A stretch of DNA of 6,202 nucleotides. Source: JAIVJN01 sp036732565 (GTDB taxonomy: Bacteria > Acidobacteriota > Vicinamibacteria > Vicinamibacterales > UBA2999). The position numbers and the translations under genes are program-made. This document shows, piece by piece, positions 1-5,604 of this stretch (position 1 is the stretch's first letter; the number at the start of each line of letters is the position of its first letter). Under the pieces are notes generated by a model. The model saw nothing but the letters and a program-made list of their open reading frames with translations, had not been told where the DNA came from and ran no database searches. The stretch spans positions 1 to 6,202 of the forward strand of contig DAINCF010000439.1 of NCBI GenBank assembly GCA_036732565.1, given 5' to 3'.

Positions 1-68
1 AAAGGCAACACAGATGGCACAGATAAATACCATCAGCCGCAGATTGCTCAGATTCCCCTGCCAGGCGG

Positions 69-87
69 TCGGCCGCGAAGCGGCCGA
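69..87. repeat. Hairpin 1 inside the inverted-repeat element
   Basis: An 8-bp perfect stem, TCGGCCGC (69-76) with GCGGCCGA (80-87), closes a GAA loop. It lies between the 24-bp arms, has no T-run behind it on either strand and is therefore not a convincing terminator. Its 13-bp core (72-84) is almost the inverted copy of the core of the second hairpin. Confidence 0.6.
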
Positions 88-113
88 GACGTGCACGCCC
101 TCAACGCGTTCAC

Positions 114-130
114 GCGCGGCTTCGCCGCGC
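114..130. repeat. Hairpin 2 inside the inverted-repeat element
   Basis: A 7-bp perfect stem, GCGCGGC (114-120) with GCCGCGC (124-130), closes a TTC loop, the complement of the GAA loop of hairpin 1. There is no T-tract. It sits 12 bp before the right 24-bp arm. Confidence 0.6.
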
Positions 131-167
131 CGCCGGGCCTCGTATCTGTGCCATCTGTGTTGCCTTC

Positions 168-197
168 TTGTCCCGGCAATCTGCGGCTCGATATACT
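168..197 (+). promoter_or_regulatory. Possible promoter of the first transporter gene
   Basis: TTGTCC (168-173, four of six matches to the -35 consensus) and TATACT (192-197, five of six to the -10 consensus) are 18 bp apart. They start just after the right arm of the repeat element. Transcription would begin around 203-205, only a few bases before the ATG at 209, giving a nearly leaderless message. This fits the absence of a Shine-Dalgarno sequence there. The consensus used is sigma-70 of Escherichia coli and may not hold for this organism. Confidence 0.3.
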
Positions 198-208
198 GAT
201 CCTTTTCC

Positions 209-1387
209 ATGTCCGGCTCTCATCGTCTCTTCACCCCGCGCTTTTTCTTGATGTGCGGGTTCAGCTTTACGGTGTTCCTGTCAGCGTTCCAGTTGCTGCC
301 GACGGCGCCGTTCGAGATCCTCGCGCTCGGTGGGTCGACGGCGGCGGCTGGGCTGTTTCTGGGTTTCCTGACGTACGCCTCGGCGTTCTCGGCGCCCCTG
401 ACGGGCGCCGCGGCGGATCGCCTCGGAAAGCGACGCATTCTCATCATCTCGAGCTTGGCGATCGCGGCGTTCTCGCTGATCTATGCCGTCGTCCCGAGCT
501 ATCAGGTGATGCTGGCGGTGGTGGTCGTGCATGGCCTCTTCTGGTCGGGATTGCTGACCTCGTCTGCCGCGTACACCACGGACATCGTGCCGCACGATCG
601 CCGTGCGGAAGGCATCGGGTACTGGGGCCTGTCCACGGTGTTGGCGGTGTCGGTGGCGCCGACCATCGGGTTGTGGGTGTTCGAGCACGGAGGGTGGTGG
701 GCGCTGTGCATCGAGGCGGCGGCGCTCAACCTGGTGATGGCCGCCATTGCCTGGGCGTTGCCGCCGGATGAGCAACGGCATGACGGTCCGCTGGACCTGC
801 GCCCGAGCGCGCTGCTCGAGTGGCGCGTGCTGGCGCTGTCGTTCACGTTGTTCCTGTACTCGTTCGGCTACGGCGGGGTGACCAGCTTCATTGCCCTGTA
901 CGCCGACCAGAGCGGCGTGACGCCACGCGCGCTGTACTTCACGGTGTTCTCCGTCGTGATCATCGTCACGCGCCCGTTCGTCGGTCGATTCGCCGATCGG
1001 GTCGGCTACTTGCGCGTGCTGTTTCCGTGCTTCGTGCTGATCTGCGTCGGCTATGCGTTGCTGGCGATCGGCGGCACGCGTCCGTTCATCATCGCGTCGG
1101 CGCTGATCTTCGGTCTTGGCTTTGGTTCAGCCTATCCCGTGTTCATCGCCTATCTGATGCGTCACGTCGACGAGAAGCGCCGCGGGGCGGCGTTTGGCGG
1201 GGTGATCGGCGCGTTCGACACGGGCATCGGCACCGGCTCGATTGTCATGGGCTGGATCATTCAGCACTACGGGTTCCAGGCCGCGTACGGCACCGCCGCC
1301 AGCCTCGCGGCGTTTTCCATTCCGTTCTTCATCTTCGCGGAGCGGCGCTTCCTGCGGCCGCTCATCCAGGCACGCGCGGCCGCCTGA
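209..1387 (+). CDS. Major facilitator superfamily transporter
   Basis: A 392-residue inner-membrane protein of the MFS fold (PF07690), which carries small solutes by proton- or ion-coupled antiport, symport or uniport; the substrate is unknown. Hydrophobic segments fill nearly the whole chain in two halves of about six, split by a polar loop near residues 184-204 (PPDEQRHDG). The MFS loop-2/3 signature is visible as GAAADRLGKRR (66-76), with the matching second-half motif GRFADRVGYLRV (259-270). The length is normal. ATG 209 is the first possible ATG: an in-frame TGA lies at 197-199, and the next Met is residue 15, inside the first membrane helix. No Shine-Dalgarno precedes it (TTTTCC instead). 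A yajO-type reductase follows 45 bp downstream on the same strand, so the pair may be an operon. By feel the sequence resembles drug/sugar-efflux-type MFS proteins of Acidobacteriota, but this is not firm. Confidence 0.92.
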   Translation: MSGSHRLFTPRFFLMCGFSFTVFLSAFQLLPTAPFEILALGGSTAAAGLFLGFLTYASAFSAPLTGAAADRLGKRRILIISSLAIAAFSLIYAVVPSYQVMLAVVVVHGLFWSGLLTSSAAYTTDIVPHDRRAEGIGYWGLSTVLAVSVAPTIGLWVFEHGGWWALCIEAAALNLVMAAIAWALPPDEQRHDGPLDLRPSALLEWRVLALSFTLFLYSFGYGGVTSFIALYADQSGVTPRALYFTVFSVVIIVTRPFVGRFADRVGYLRVLFPCFVLICVGYALLAIGGTRPFIIASALIFGLGFGSAYPVFIAYLMRHVDEKRRGAAFGGVIGAFDTGIGTGSIVMGWIIQHYGFQAAYGTAASLAAFSIPFFIFAERRFLRPLIQARAAA

Positions 1388-1403
1388 GGCCGTATCGCTT
1401 TTG

Positions 1404-1418
1404 CCGCGCTCCGCGCGG
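1404..1418 (+). other. Short GC hairpin beside the yajO ribosome-binding site
   Basis: CCGCGC (1404-1409) pairs with GCGCGG (1413-1418) around a TCC loop, 6 bp perfect. It ends two bases before the Shine-Dalgarno AGGGAG at 1421-1426. No T-run follows, so it does not look like a terminator for the upstream transporter gene. It may be an mRNA processing or stability element, or chance in GC-rich DNA. Confidence 0.35.
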
Positions 1419-1420
1419 AA

Positions 1421-1435
1421 AGGGAGACGCTGGTG
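1421..1435 (+). promoter_or_regulatory. Ribosome-binding site fixing the GTG start of yajO
   Basis: AGGGAG at 1421-1426 lies six bases before the GTG at 1433-1435. With the protein alignment to the YajO N-terminus (MRYVNLG here), this supports GTG rather than an internal ATG as the start. Confidence 0.7.
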
Positions 1436-2413
1436 CGCTACGTCAATCTGGGATCGACCGGGCTGCGGGTGTCACGCCTGTGTCTGGGGACGATGTCATA
1501 CGGGTCGTCGAAGTGGCGGAAGTGGGTGCTCGACGAACCCGAGAGTCGCGTGTTCATCAAGCGCGCGCTCGAGCTTGGGATCACCTTCTTCGACACCGCC
1601 GACATGTACTCCAACGGCGTGAGCGAGGAAGTCGTCGGTCGGGCGCTCAAGGATTTCGCGCGGCGCGACGACATCGTGCTGGCGACCAAGGTGTTCTATC
1701 CGCTGAACTCGCGCGAGGACACCGGCAACCTGTCGCGCGCGTACATTCTGTCCGCGATCGACGCCTCGCTTCGCCGGCTCGGCACCGACTACGTCGATCT
1801 GTACGTCATCCACCGCTTCGACTACCACACGCCGATTGAGGAGACGCTCGAGGCGCTGCACGACGTCGTCAAGGCCGGGAAGGCGCGGCACATCGGCGCG
1901 TCGAGCATGTTCGCCTGGCAGTTCGCGAAGATGCTCTACACCCAGCGGCTGCGCGGCTGGACCGAGTTCGTCTCGATGCAGAACCACTACAACCTCGTGT
2001 ACCGCGAAGAGGAGCGCGAGATGCTGCCGCTCTGCCGCGAGGAAGGCATCGCCGTGACGCCGTGGAGTCCGCTCGCGCGCGGCTTCTTCGCCGGCAACCG
2101 GCAGCGCGGACGCACGGACGCGACCCTGCGCGAGGCGCATGACGAGTACGGTCACGGTCTCTACTACACGAACACCGACTACGACATCGCCGACCGTGTA
2201 GCGGAGGTCGCACGAGAGAAGGGCGTGCTGCCGATTCAGGTCGGTCTTGCCTGGCTGCTCGGGCAGCCCGGGATCACGGCACCGGTCATCGGCGTCACCA
2301 AGCTGGAGCAATTCGACGATCTCGTCGCTGCCGTCGACGTCACGCTCACCGACTCCGAACGACGTCGCCTGGAGGAGCCCTATCAGCCGCATCCAATCCT
2401 CGGGCATTCCTAG
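1433..2413 (+). CDS. yajO: YajO-type aldo/keto reductase
   Basis: A 326-residue cytosolic NAD(P)H-dependent oxidoreductase of the aldo/keto reductase superfamily (PF00248, TIM barrel). The AKR catalytic tetrad is intact: Asp54 and Tyr59 in FFDTADMYSNG, Lys86 in VLATKVF, His127 in LYVIHRFDY. Long stretches match what I recall of E. coli YajO (324 aa): FIKRALELGI, LEALHDVVKAGKARHIGASSM, YREEEREMLPLC, TPWSPLARG and the C-terminal PYQPHP, which makes this assignment firmer than a generic AKR label. E. coli YajO reduces aldehydes in vitro, and mutant forms can make 1-deoxyxylulose 5-phosphate from ribulose 5-phosphate; its normal substrate is unsettled, so the reaction here is open. The cofactor-phosphate region near the end (PVIGVTKLEQFDDLVAAVD, 284-302) is present. 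It starts with GTG after a good Shine-Dalgarno, 45 bp behind the transporter gene, and is probably co-transcribed with it. Confidence 0.95.
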   Translation: MRYVNLGSTGLRVSRLCLGTMSYGSSKWRKWVLDEPESRVFIKRALELGITFFDTADMYSNGVSEEVVGRALKDFARRDDIVLATKVFYPLNSREDTGNLSRAYILSAIDASLRRLGTDYVDLYVIHRFDYHTPIEETLEALHDVVKAGKARHIGASSMFAWQFAKMLYTQRLRGWTEFVSMQNHYNLVYREEEREMLPLCREEGIAVTPWSPLARGFFAGNRQRGRTDATLREAHDEYGHGLYYTNTDYDIADRVAEVAREKGVLPIQVGLAWLLGQPGITAPVIGVTKLEQFDDLVAAVDVTLTDSERRRLEEPYQPHPILGHS

Positions 2414-2424
2414 TGGGGGCCTCA

Positions 2425-2449
2425 CCGGCCGTTCCGTAGGAGCGGCCGG
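2425..2449. terminator. Strong hairpin in the convergent gap, possible bidirectional terminator
   Basis: CCGGCCG (2425-2431) pairs with CGGCCGG (2443-2449). Pairing continues inward through one G-T(U) wobble and TCC/GGA to an 11-bp stem with a GTA loop. It lies 11 bp after the yajO stop and about 55 bp after the stop of the opposing transporter gene, where a two-way terminator would be expected. Neither strand has a T-tract after the stem, so it is not a classic intrinsic terminator. It could also be a REP-like palindrome. Downstream, CGGG (2447-2450) and CCCG (2461-2466 region) could form a competing small hairpin. Confidence 0.4.
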
Positions 2450-2504
2450 GAAACTTGCTCCCCGAGTTCTCGCTAGATGGTAGTCATTCTGTTGATACGC
2501 TCCA

Positions 2505-3800
2505 CTAGACGGTCGGCTGATCGAGCCAGGAGCCCCGATCCGCGAGGCCGCCGCGCTCGGGCTGCATCAGGCGTTCATGTGGGTTGATCAGGAGCGTGAA
2601 TAGTCCGCCCATGACGGAGACGCCGGCGGTGATGAAGAACGGCAGTGTCCACGAGCTCCACCACTCCACGGCGTAGCCGACGACGAGCGGGCTGATAGCG
2701 CCGCCGATGTTGCCGAACGTGTTCATCGTTCCGGTGACGATACCGGCGTTCTTGCCGCCGACATCGTGGCACATCGACCAGGCCGCGCTGACACACAGAT
2801 CGGCGACACCGAGCGTTGCGGCCAGGAAGATCGCCGCCATCATCGGGCTCTCGGCCATCGCGGCGGCGACGAGAAGGAGGCCGCTGATCGGGAGCGTCAC
2901 GACGCCGAGCGACCGGCCGACCCTCAGGCCGTAGCGCGTGACCAGAGCGTCCGTCATCTTCCCACCCAGCATGGTCGCCACCGCCCCGGTGAACAGCACG
3001 ACGCCCGCCAGCATGCCGGCCTGCGACACCGAGAAGCCCCGGACTTCCTGCAGATAGGTCGGCAGCCACGTCAGGTTGAAGTAGAGCGTGTAACCCATAC
3101 AGAAGTACATCAGGCAAATGAGCAGGAGGTTGCGCGACAGCAGCTCTCGCCAACGAAAGCGCTCGGGCTGGCTCTCCTCGATTCCGCGCTGGATGTGCGC
3201 CAGCTCCTCTGGATTCACCGACGGATGTGCGGCAGGCTCGTCGCGGAACCATCGCCACCAGAACACGCACCACAGAGCTCCCACGAGACCGAGCACCACA
3301 AAGGTCTGTCGCCATCCGATCCAACCGGTGAGCAGCGCCATCAGGGGCGGCGCCATCGCCCCTCCGAGCCGCGTGCCCATCAGCGCGGTGCCGTGCGCGG
3401 ATCCGCGCTCCGCGGCGGGGAACCAGCGCGCGAAGCTGCGTGAGATGTTCGGGAAGGCGCCCGCCTCTCCGACGCCGAAGAGAAATCGCGCTACCAGCAG
3501 CGAACCAAAGTTCCAGGCCACGCCCGTGAGCATGGTGAACGCCGACCACCACAGCACGATGCGCGTGAGCACCTTGCGTGGGCCCATGACGTCGCCCAGC
3601 CAGCCGCTCGGGATCTCGAATGCGGCATAGGCGAACGTGAAGGCGCTGAAGACCCATCCCATCTCCACGGCGCTCAGGCCCAGCTCGCCGCGAATCGAGG
3701 TGGCCGCCGAGGAGATGGCCACCCGATCGAGGAAGGTGATGATGGCGAGTGCCAATGTGAAGTGCAGAACGGTGAAGCGCGCGCGTGTCGCGTGGGTCAT
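2505..3800 (-). CDS. MFS transporter, anion:cation symporter (ACS) family type
   Basis: A 431-residue inner-membrane transporter. Family features are clear: LDRVAIS in the first helix (24-30), GWLGDVMGPRKVL in loop 2-3 (66-78), the conserved block RFLFGVGEAGAFPNISRSFA (105-124) followed by RWFPAAERGSA, a central polar loop (about 187-218), the second-half motif GGKMTDALVTRYGLRVGR (279-296), and GTMNTFGNIGGAISP (357-371). This pattern is that of ACS-family carriers (hexuronate, glucarate, galactonate, phthalate, and sialin-like members), which usually bring in sugar acids or other organic anions with protons. The exact substrate cannot be read from sequence. The length is normal for the family. 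The ATG at 3800 puts about 11 residues before the first helix, as expected; there is no strong Shine-Dalgarno. It converges with yajO and diverges from the vWA lipoprotein gene. It is not closely related to the first transporter in the window, which lacks the ACS blocks. Confidence 0.93.
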   Translation of the reverse strand: MTHATRARFTVLHFTLALAIITFLDRVAISSAATSIRGELGLSAVEMGWVFSAFTFAYAAFEIPSGWLGDVMGPRKVLTRIVLWWSAFTMLTGVAWNFGSLLVARFLFGVGEAGAFPNISRSFARWFPAAERGSAHGTALMGTRLGGAMAPPLMALLTGWIGWRQTFVVLGLVGALWCVFWWRWFRDEPAAHPSVNPEELAHIQRGIEESQPERFRWRELLSRNLLLICLMYFCMGYTLYFNLTWLPTYLQEVRGFSVSQAGMLAGVVLFTGAVATMLGGKMTDALVTRYGLRVGRSLGVVTLPISGLLLVAAAMAESPMMAAIFLAATLGVADLCVSAAWSMCHDVGGKNAGIVTGTMNTFGNIGGAISPLVVGYAVEWWSSWTLPFFITAGVSVMGGLFTLLINPHERLMQPERGGLADRGSWLDQPTV

Positions 3801-3904
3801 GACGCCGGGCGTATCGTAGCGCAGTCCAAATCCACGGCAGCGGGGTCTAATTCCTGCAGAAGCCTCGATGTCGCGACGCCAGCGCGCACCAAGGTGGGGT
3901 TCCT
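3801..3904. promoter_or_regulatory. Divergent intergenic region with an 11-nt palindrome
   Basis: This 104-bp gap must hold the promoters of two divergent genes, or at least their 5' leaders. ACGCCGGGCGT at 3802-3812 is a perfect odd-length palindrome directly before the minus-strand transporter start. A TCTAAT at 3846-3851 matches five of six bases of a -10 box for the plus-strand gene, but I find no good -35 partner. For the minus strand, TACGAT (complement of 3812-3817) is a weak -10 candidate. No operator can be assigned. Confidence 0.25.
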
Positions 3905-3907
3905 ATG
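3891..3907 (+). promoter_or_regulatory. Ribosome-binding site of the vWA lipoprotein gene
   Basis: AAGGTGG at 3891-3897 lies seven bases before the ATG at 3905. It supports this start, which also yields a complete lipoprotein signal peptide. Confidence 0.65.
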
Positions 3908-5575
3908 TCGTGGAGCTTTCGTGTGCGCTTGGGTATGGCGGTGTACGCCTGCGGTGTCCTCGTCGCGTGCGGGCCGAAGCAGGCGGTCTCGGTGCCCGAG
4001 CCGAAGCCGGTTGACCAACCGGCCGAGGCGACGACTGACACGCGCCGAATTGAGGAGAAGGTCAGTGTCGGCGGCGCCTCCCCGGCTCCCGCCAGCACTG
4101 GCTTTGGCTTTGCCGGCAGGTCCGGGCCGCCATTCAACACCGAAGCCTACGACTTCATCAAGGACAACGGCTGGAAGCGGACGGCGCAAGAGCCGCTCTC
4201 CACGTTGTCCGCGGATGTCGACACGGCCGCCTATTCGAACCTCCGACGCTTCCTCAACACCGGGCAGCGCGTGCCGAAGGATGCGGTCCGCATCGAAGAG
4301 CTGATCAACTATTTCGACTACGAGTATCCCGATCCCACTGGAGAGCATCCGTTCTCCGTGACGACCGAAATAGGCCCCTGCCCATGGGCGCCGAACCATC
4401 GGTTGTTGATGGTCGGCCTGCAGGCGAAGCGTCTCGACACCGCGCAACTGCCACCGCGCAATCTGGTGTTCCTCGTCGACGTGTCCGGCTCGATGATGCC
4501 GCCGAACAAGCTCCCGCTCGTCAAGGCCGCCCTGTCAATGCTGGTTGGACATCTCGGCGAGCGCGACCGTGTCGCCATCGTCGTCTATGCGGGGGCGTCT
4601 GGTCTGGTGCTGCCGTCGACGGCCGCTTCCGATCGGAGCCGCATCCTCTCCGCGATTGCGGATCTCACGCCAGGCGGCTCGACCAATGGCGCTGCTGGCA
4701 TCGAGCTCGCGTATCAGATTGCGAAGGCGAACTTCGTCAACGAAGGCGTCAACCGCGTGGTGCTCGCCACCGACGGCGACTTCAATGTCGGCGTCACGGA
4801 TCGCGGATCGCTGCTGCGGCTGATCGAAGAGAAGCGCAAGGAGGGCGTCGCGCTGACCGTCCTCGGCTTTGGGATGGGGAACTTGAAGGATGCGACGCTC
4901 GAGCAGCTCGCGGATAGCGGCAACGGCAACTACGCCTACATCGACACGCTCTCGGAGGCGCAGAAGGTGCTGGTCACGGAGGCGGGTGGCACGCTGGTGA
5001 CCGTCGCGAAGGATGTGAAGCTCCAGATCGAATTCAACCCGCGGCACGTCGGGGCGTTCCGACTGATCGGCTACGAGAATCGCGTGCTCGCGCATCAGGA
5101 CTTCAACAACGACGCCAGGGACGCCGGCGAGATGGGCGTCGGGCATTCGGTCACGGCGCTCTATGAGTTGGTGCCGGCGGGCACGACGCTGCCGAGCATT
5201 GCGACGATCGATCCGCTCAAATATCAGACGAATCCGTCCCAAGCCCCGAGCCTCGAGCCCCGGGCCTCGGGCGAGTGGCTCACGGTGAAGTTGCGCTACA
5301 AGCAGCCGACGGCTGACGTCAGCGTGCCGTTCGATCGGCCGGTCACGCCGGCCAACACGACGAAGGCGTCCGACGATCTTCGATTCGCGACGGCTGTCGC
5401 CGCCTTCGGCATGGTGCTGCGCGAGTCCGAGTATCGGGGGAATGCGTCGTATCCAATGGCCCTGGAGCTCGCGCGCGCCAGCCGCGGCCGCGATCCGCAC
5501 GGCCACCGCGCGGAGCTCGTCAGGCTCGTCGAGCTCGCGCAGAGTCTGGGTGTAAATACGACGTCACAACGGTAG
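3905..5575 (+). CDS. YfbK-like lipoprotein with von Willebrand factor type A domain
   Basis: A 556-residue exported protein. Residues 1-22 form a lipoprotein signal (charged start, hydrophobic stretch, lipobox LVAC with Cys22 as the lipidation site), so the mature protein is membrane-anchored and faces the periplasm or surface. A Pro/Glu/Ala-rich linker (23-75) leads to a vWF_A-type N-terminal region (about 78-178: FNTEAYDFI..PLSTLSADVDTAAYSN..RIEELINYF, PF12450). The vWA domain follows (about 186-355) with an intact metal-binding MIDAS: DVSGS at 192-196, Thr260 in GGSTNG and Asp290 in ATDGDFN. The C-terminal part (about 370-550: GYENRVLAHQDFNND, LTVKLRYK) matches DUF3520 (PF12034). This architecture is that of E. 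coli YfbK, whose role is unknown; vWA/MIDAS domains bind protein ligands through a divalent metal. Many homologues carry a carboxypeptidase-regulatory-like domain at the N-terminus, which is absent here. The gene is monocistronic-looking, divergent from the ACS transporter and convergent with the HEAT gene. Confidence 0.93.
   Translation: MSWSFRVRLGMAVYACGVLVACGPKQAVSVPEPKPVDQPAEATTDTRRIEEKVSVGGASPAPASTGFGFAGRSGPPFNTEAYDFIKDNGWKRTAQEPLSTLSADVDTAAYSNLRRFLNTGQRVPKDAVRIEELINYFDYEYPDPTGEHPFSVTTEIGPCPWAPNHRLLMVGLQAKRLDTAQLPPRNLVFLVDVSGSMMPPNKLPLVKAALSMLVGHLGERDRVAIVVYAGASGLVLPSTAASDRSRILSAIADLTPGGSTNGAAGIELAYQIAKANFVNEGVNRVVLATDGDFNVGVTDRGSLLRLIEEKRKEGVALTVLGFGMGNLKDATLEQLADSGNGNYAYIDTLSEAQKVLVTEAGGTLVTVAKDVKLQIEFNPRHVGAFRLIGYENRVLAHQDFNNDARDAGEMGVGHSVTALYELVPAGTTLPSIATIDPLKYQTNPSQAPSLEPRASGEWLTVKLRYKQPTADVSVPFDRPVTPANTTKASDDLRFATAVAAFGMVLRESEYRGNASYPMALELARASRGRDPHGHRAELVRLVELAQSLGVNTTSQR
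5243..5272 (+). repeat. GC-rich repeat-like segment inside the vWA gene
   Basis: Within codons 447-456 (APSLEPRASG) the DNA is made of recurring CCCCGAG/CCTCGAG/CCCCGGG/CCTCGGG units, and CCCGAG at 5245-5250 is inverted as CTCGGG at 5266-5271. The segment encodes a polar, Pro-rich loop between KYQTN and GEWLTVKLRYK, where length should be tolerated. It may be a small repeat expansion or an inserted intergenic repeat that kept the frame; it may also be chance in GC-rich DNA. Confidence 0.35.
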
Positions 5576-5600
5576 CCACGGAGACACAAGGACTCACAGG
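5576..5600. repeat. Intergenic repeat remnant of the 'ccacggagacac' type
   Basis: The bases right after the vWA stop codon read CCACGGAGACACAAGG and continue ACTCACAGG. This resembles the 'CCACGGAGACACGGAGACACAG' motif that I recall as a frequent repeat between genes in many environmental bacteria. It fills nearly all of the 29-bp gap between two convergent genes. It has no hairpin of its own and no T-run, so it does not look like an intrinsic terminator. Confidence 0.45.
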
Positions 5601-5604
5601 CTCG

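Larger units (their letters stand above)
2..166. repeat. Inverted-repeat element with 24-bp perfect arms (MITE/REP-like)
   Basis: Positions 2-25 are the exact reverse complement of 143-166, 24 of 24 bases, built around the motif CAGATGGCACAGAT. Pairing stops at both ends (1 against 167 and 26 against 142 do not match). The 117-bp interior holds two short perfect hairpins, 69-87 and 114-130, and no credible gene. Motifs of the 'cacagat..cacagat' kind recur between genes in many environmental bacterial genomes; that is from memory, not a search. No transposase is present, so if mobile it would be non-autonomous. The left flank is outside the window, so a target-site duplication cannot be checked. 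It could instead be two independently placed copies of a short intergenic repeat in opposite orientation. Confidence 0.7.

Noticed and set aside
69..87. GC hairpin as an intrinsic terminator of a gene to the left
   Set aside because: No T-run follows on either strand, and the hairpin belongs to the inverted-repeat element.
14..199. 61-codon plus-strand frame across the repeat element as a small gene
   Set aside because: No Shine-Dalgarno, Arg- and Cys-rich random-looking product, and it spans both arms of the repeat.
91..771. Long plus-strand open frame overlapping the first transporter
   Set aside because: Its translation is Arg/Gly/Val-rich with no family features and lies mostly inside the clear transporter gene; it is a by-product of high G+C.
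820..1839. 339-codon plus-strand frame bridging the transporter and yajO
   Set aside because: Very Arg-rich and without domains, it crosses the real stop and start of two well-supported genes in another frame.
1496..2425. Long minus-strand frame opposite yajO
   Set aside because: It mirrors the codon pattern of the true gene, has no recognisable motif, and yajO on the plus strand has its full catalytic tetrad.
2575..3657. 360-codon second minus-strand frame inside the ACS transporter gene
   Set aside because: It runs in a shifted frame of a gene whose membrane helices and family motifs are complete; its own translation is Arg/His-rich and not membrane-like.
4535..5506. Long minus-strand frame opposite the vWA gene
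   Set aside because: Composition is Arg-rich and featureless, and the opposite strand encodes a complete three-domain protein.
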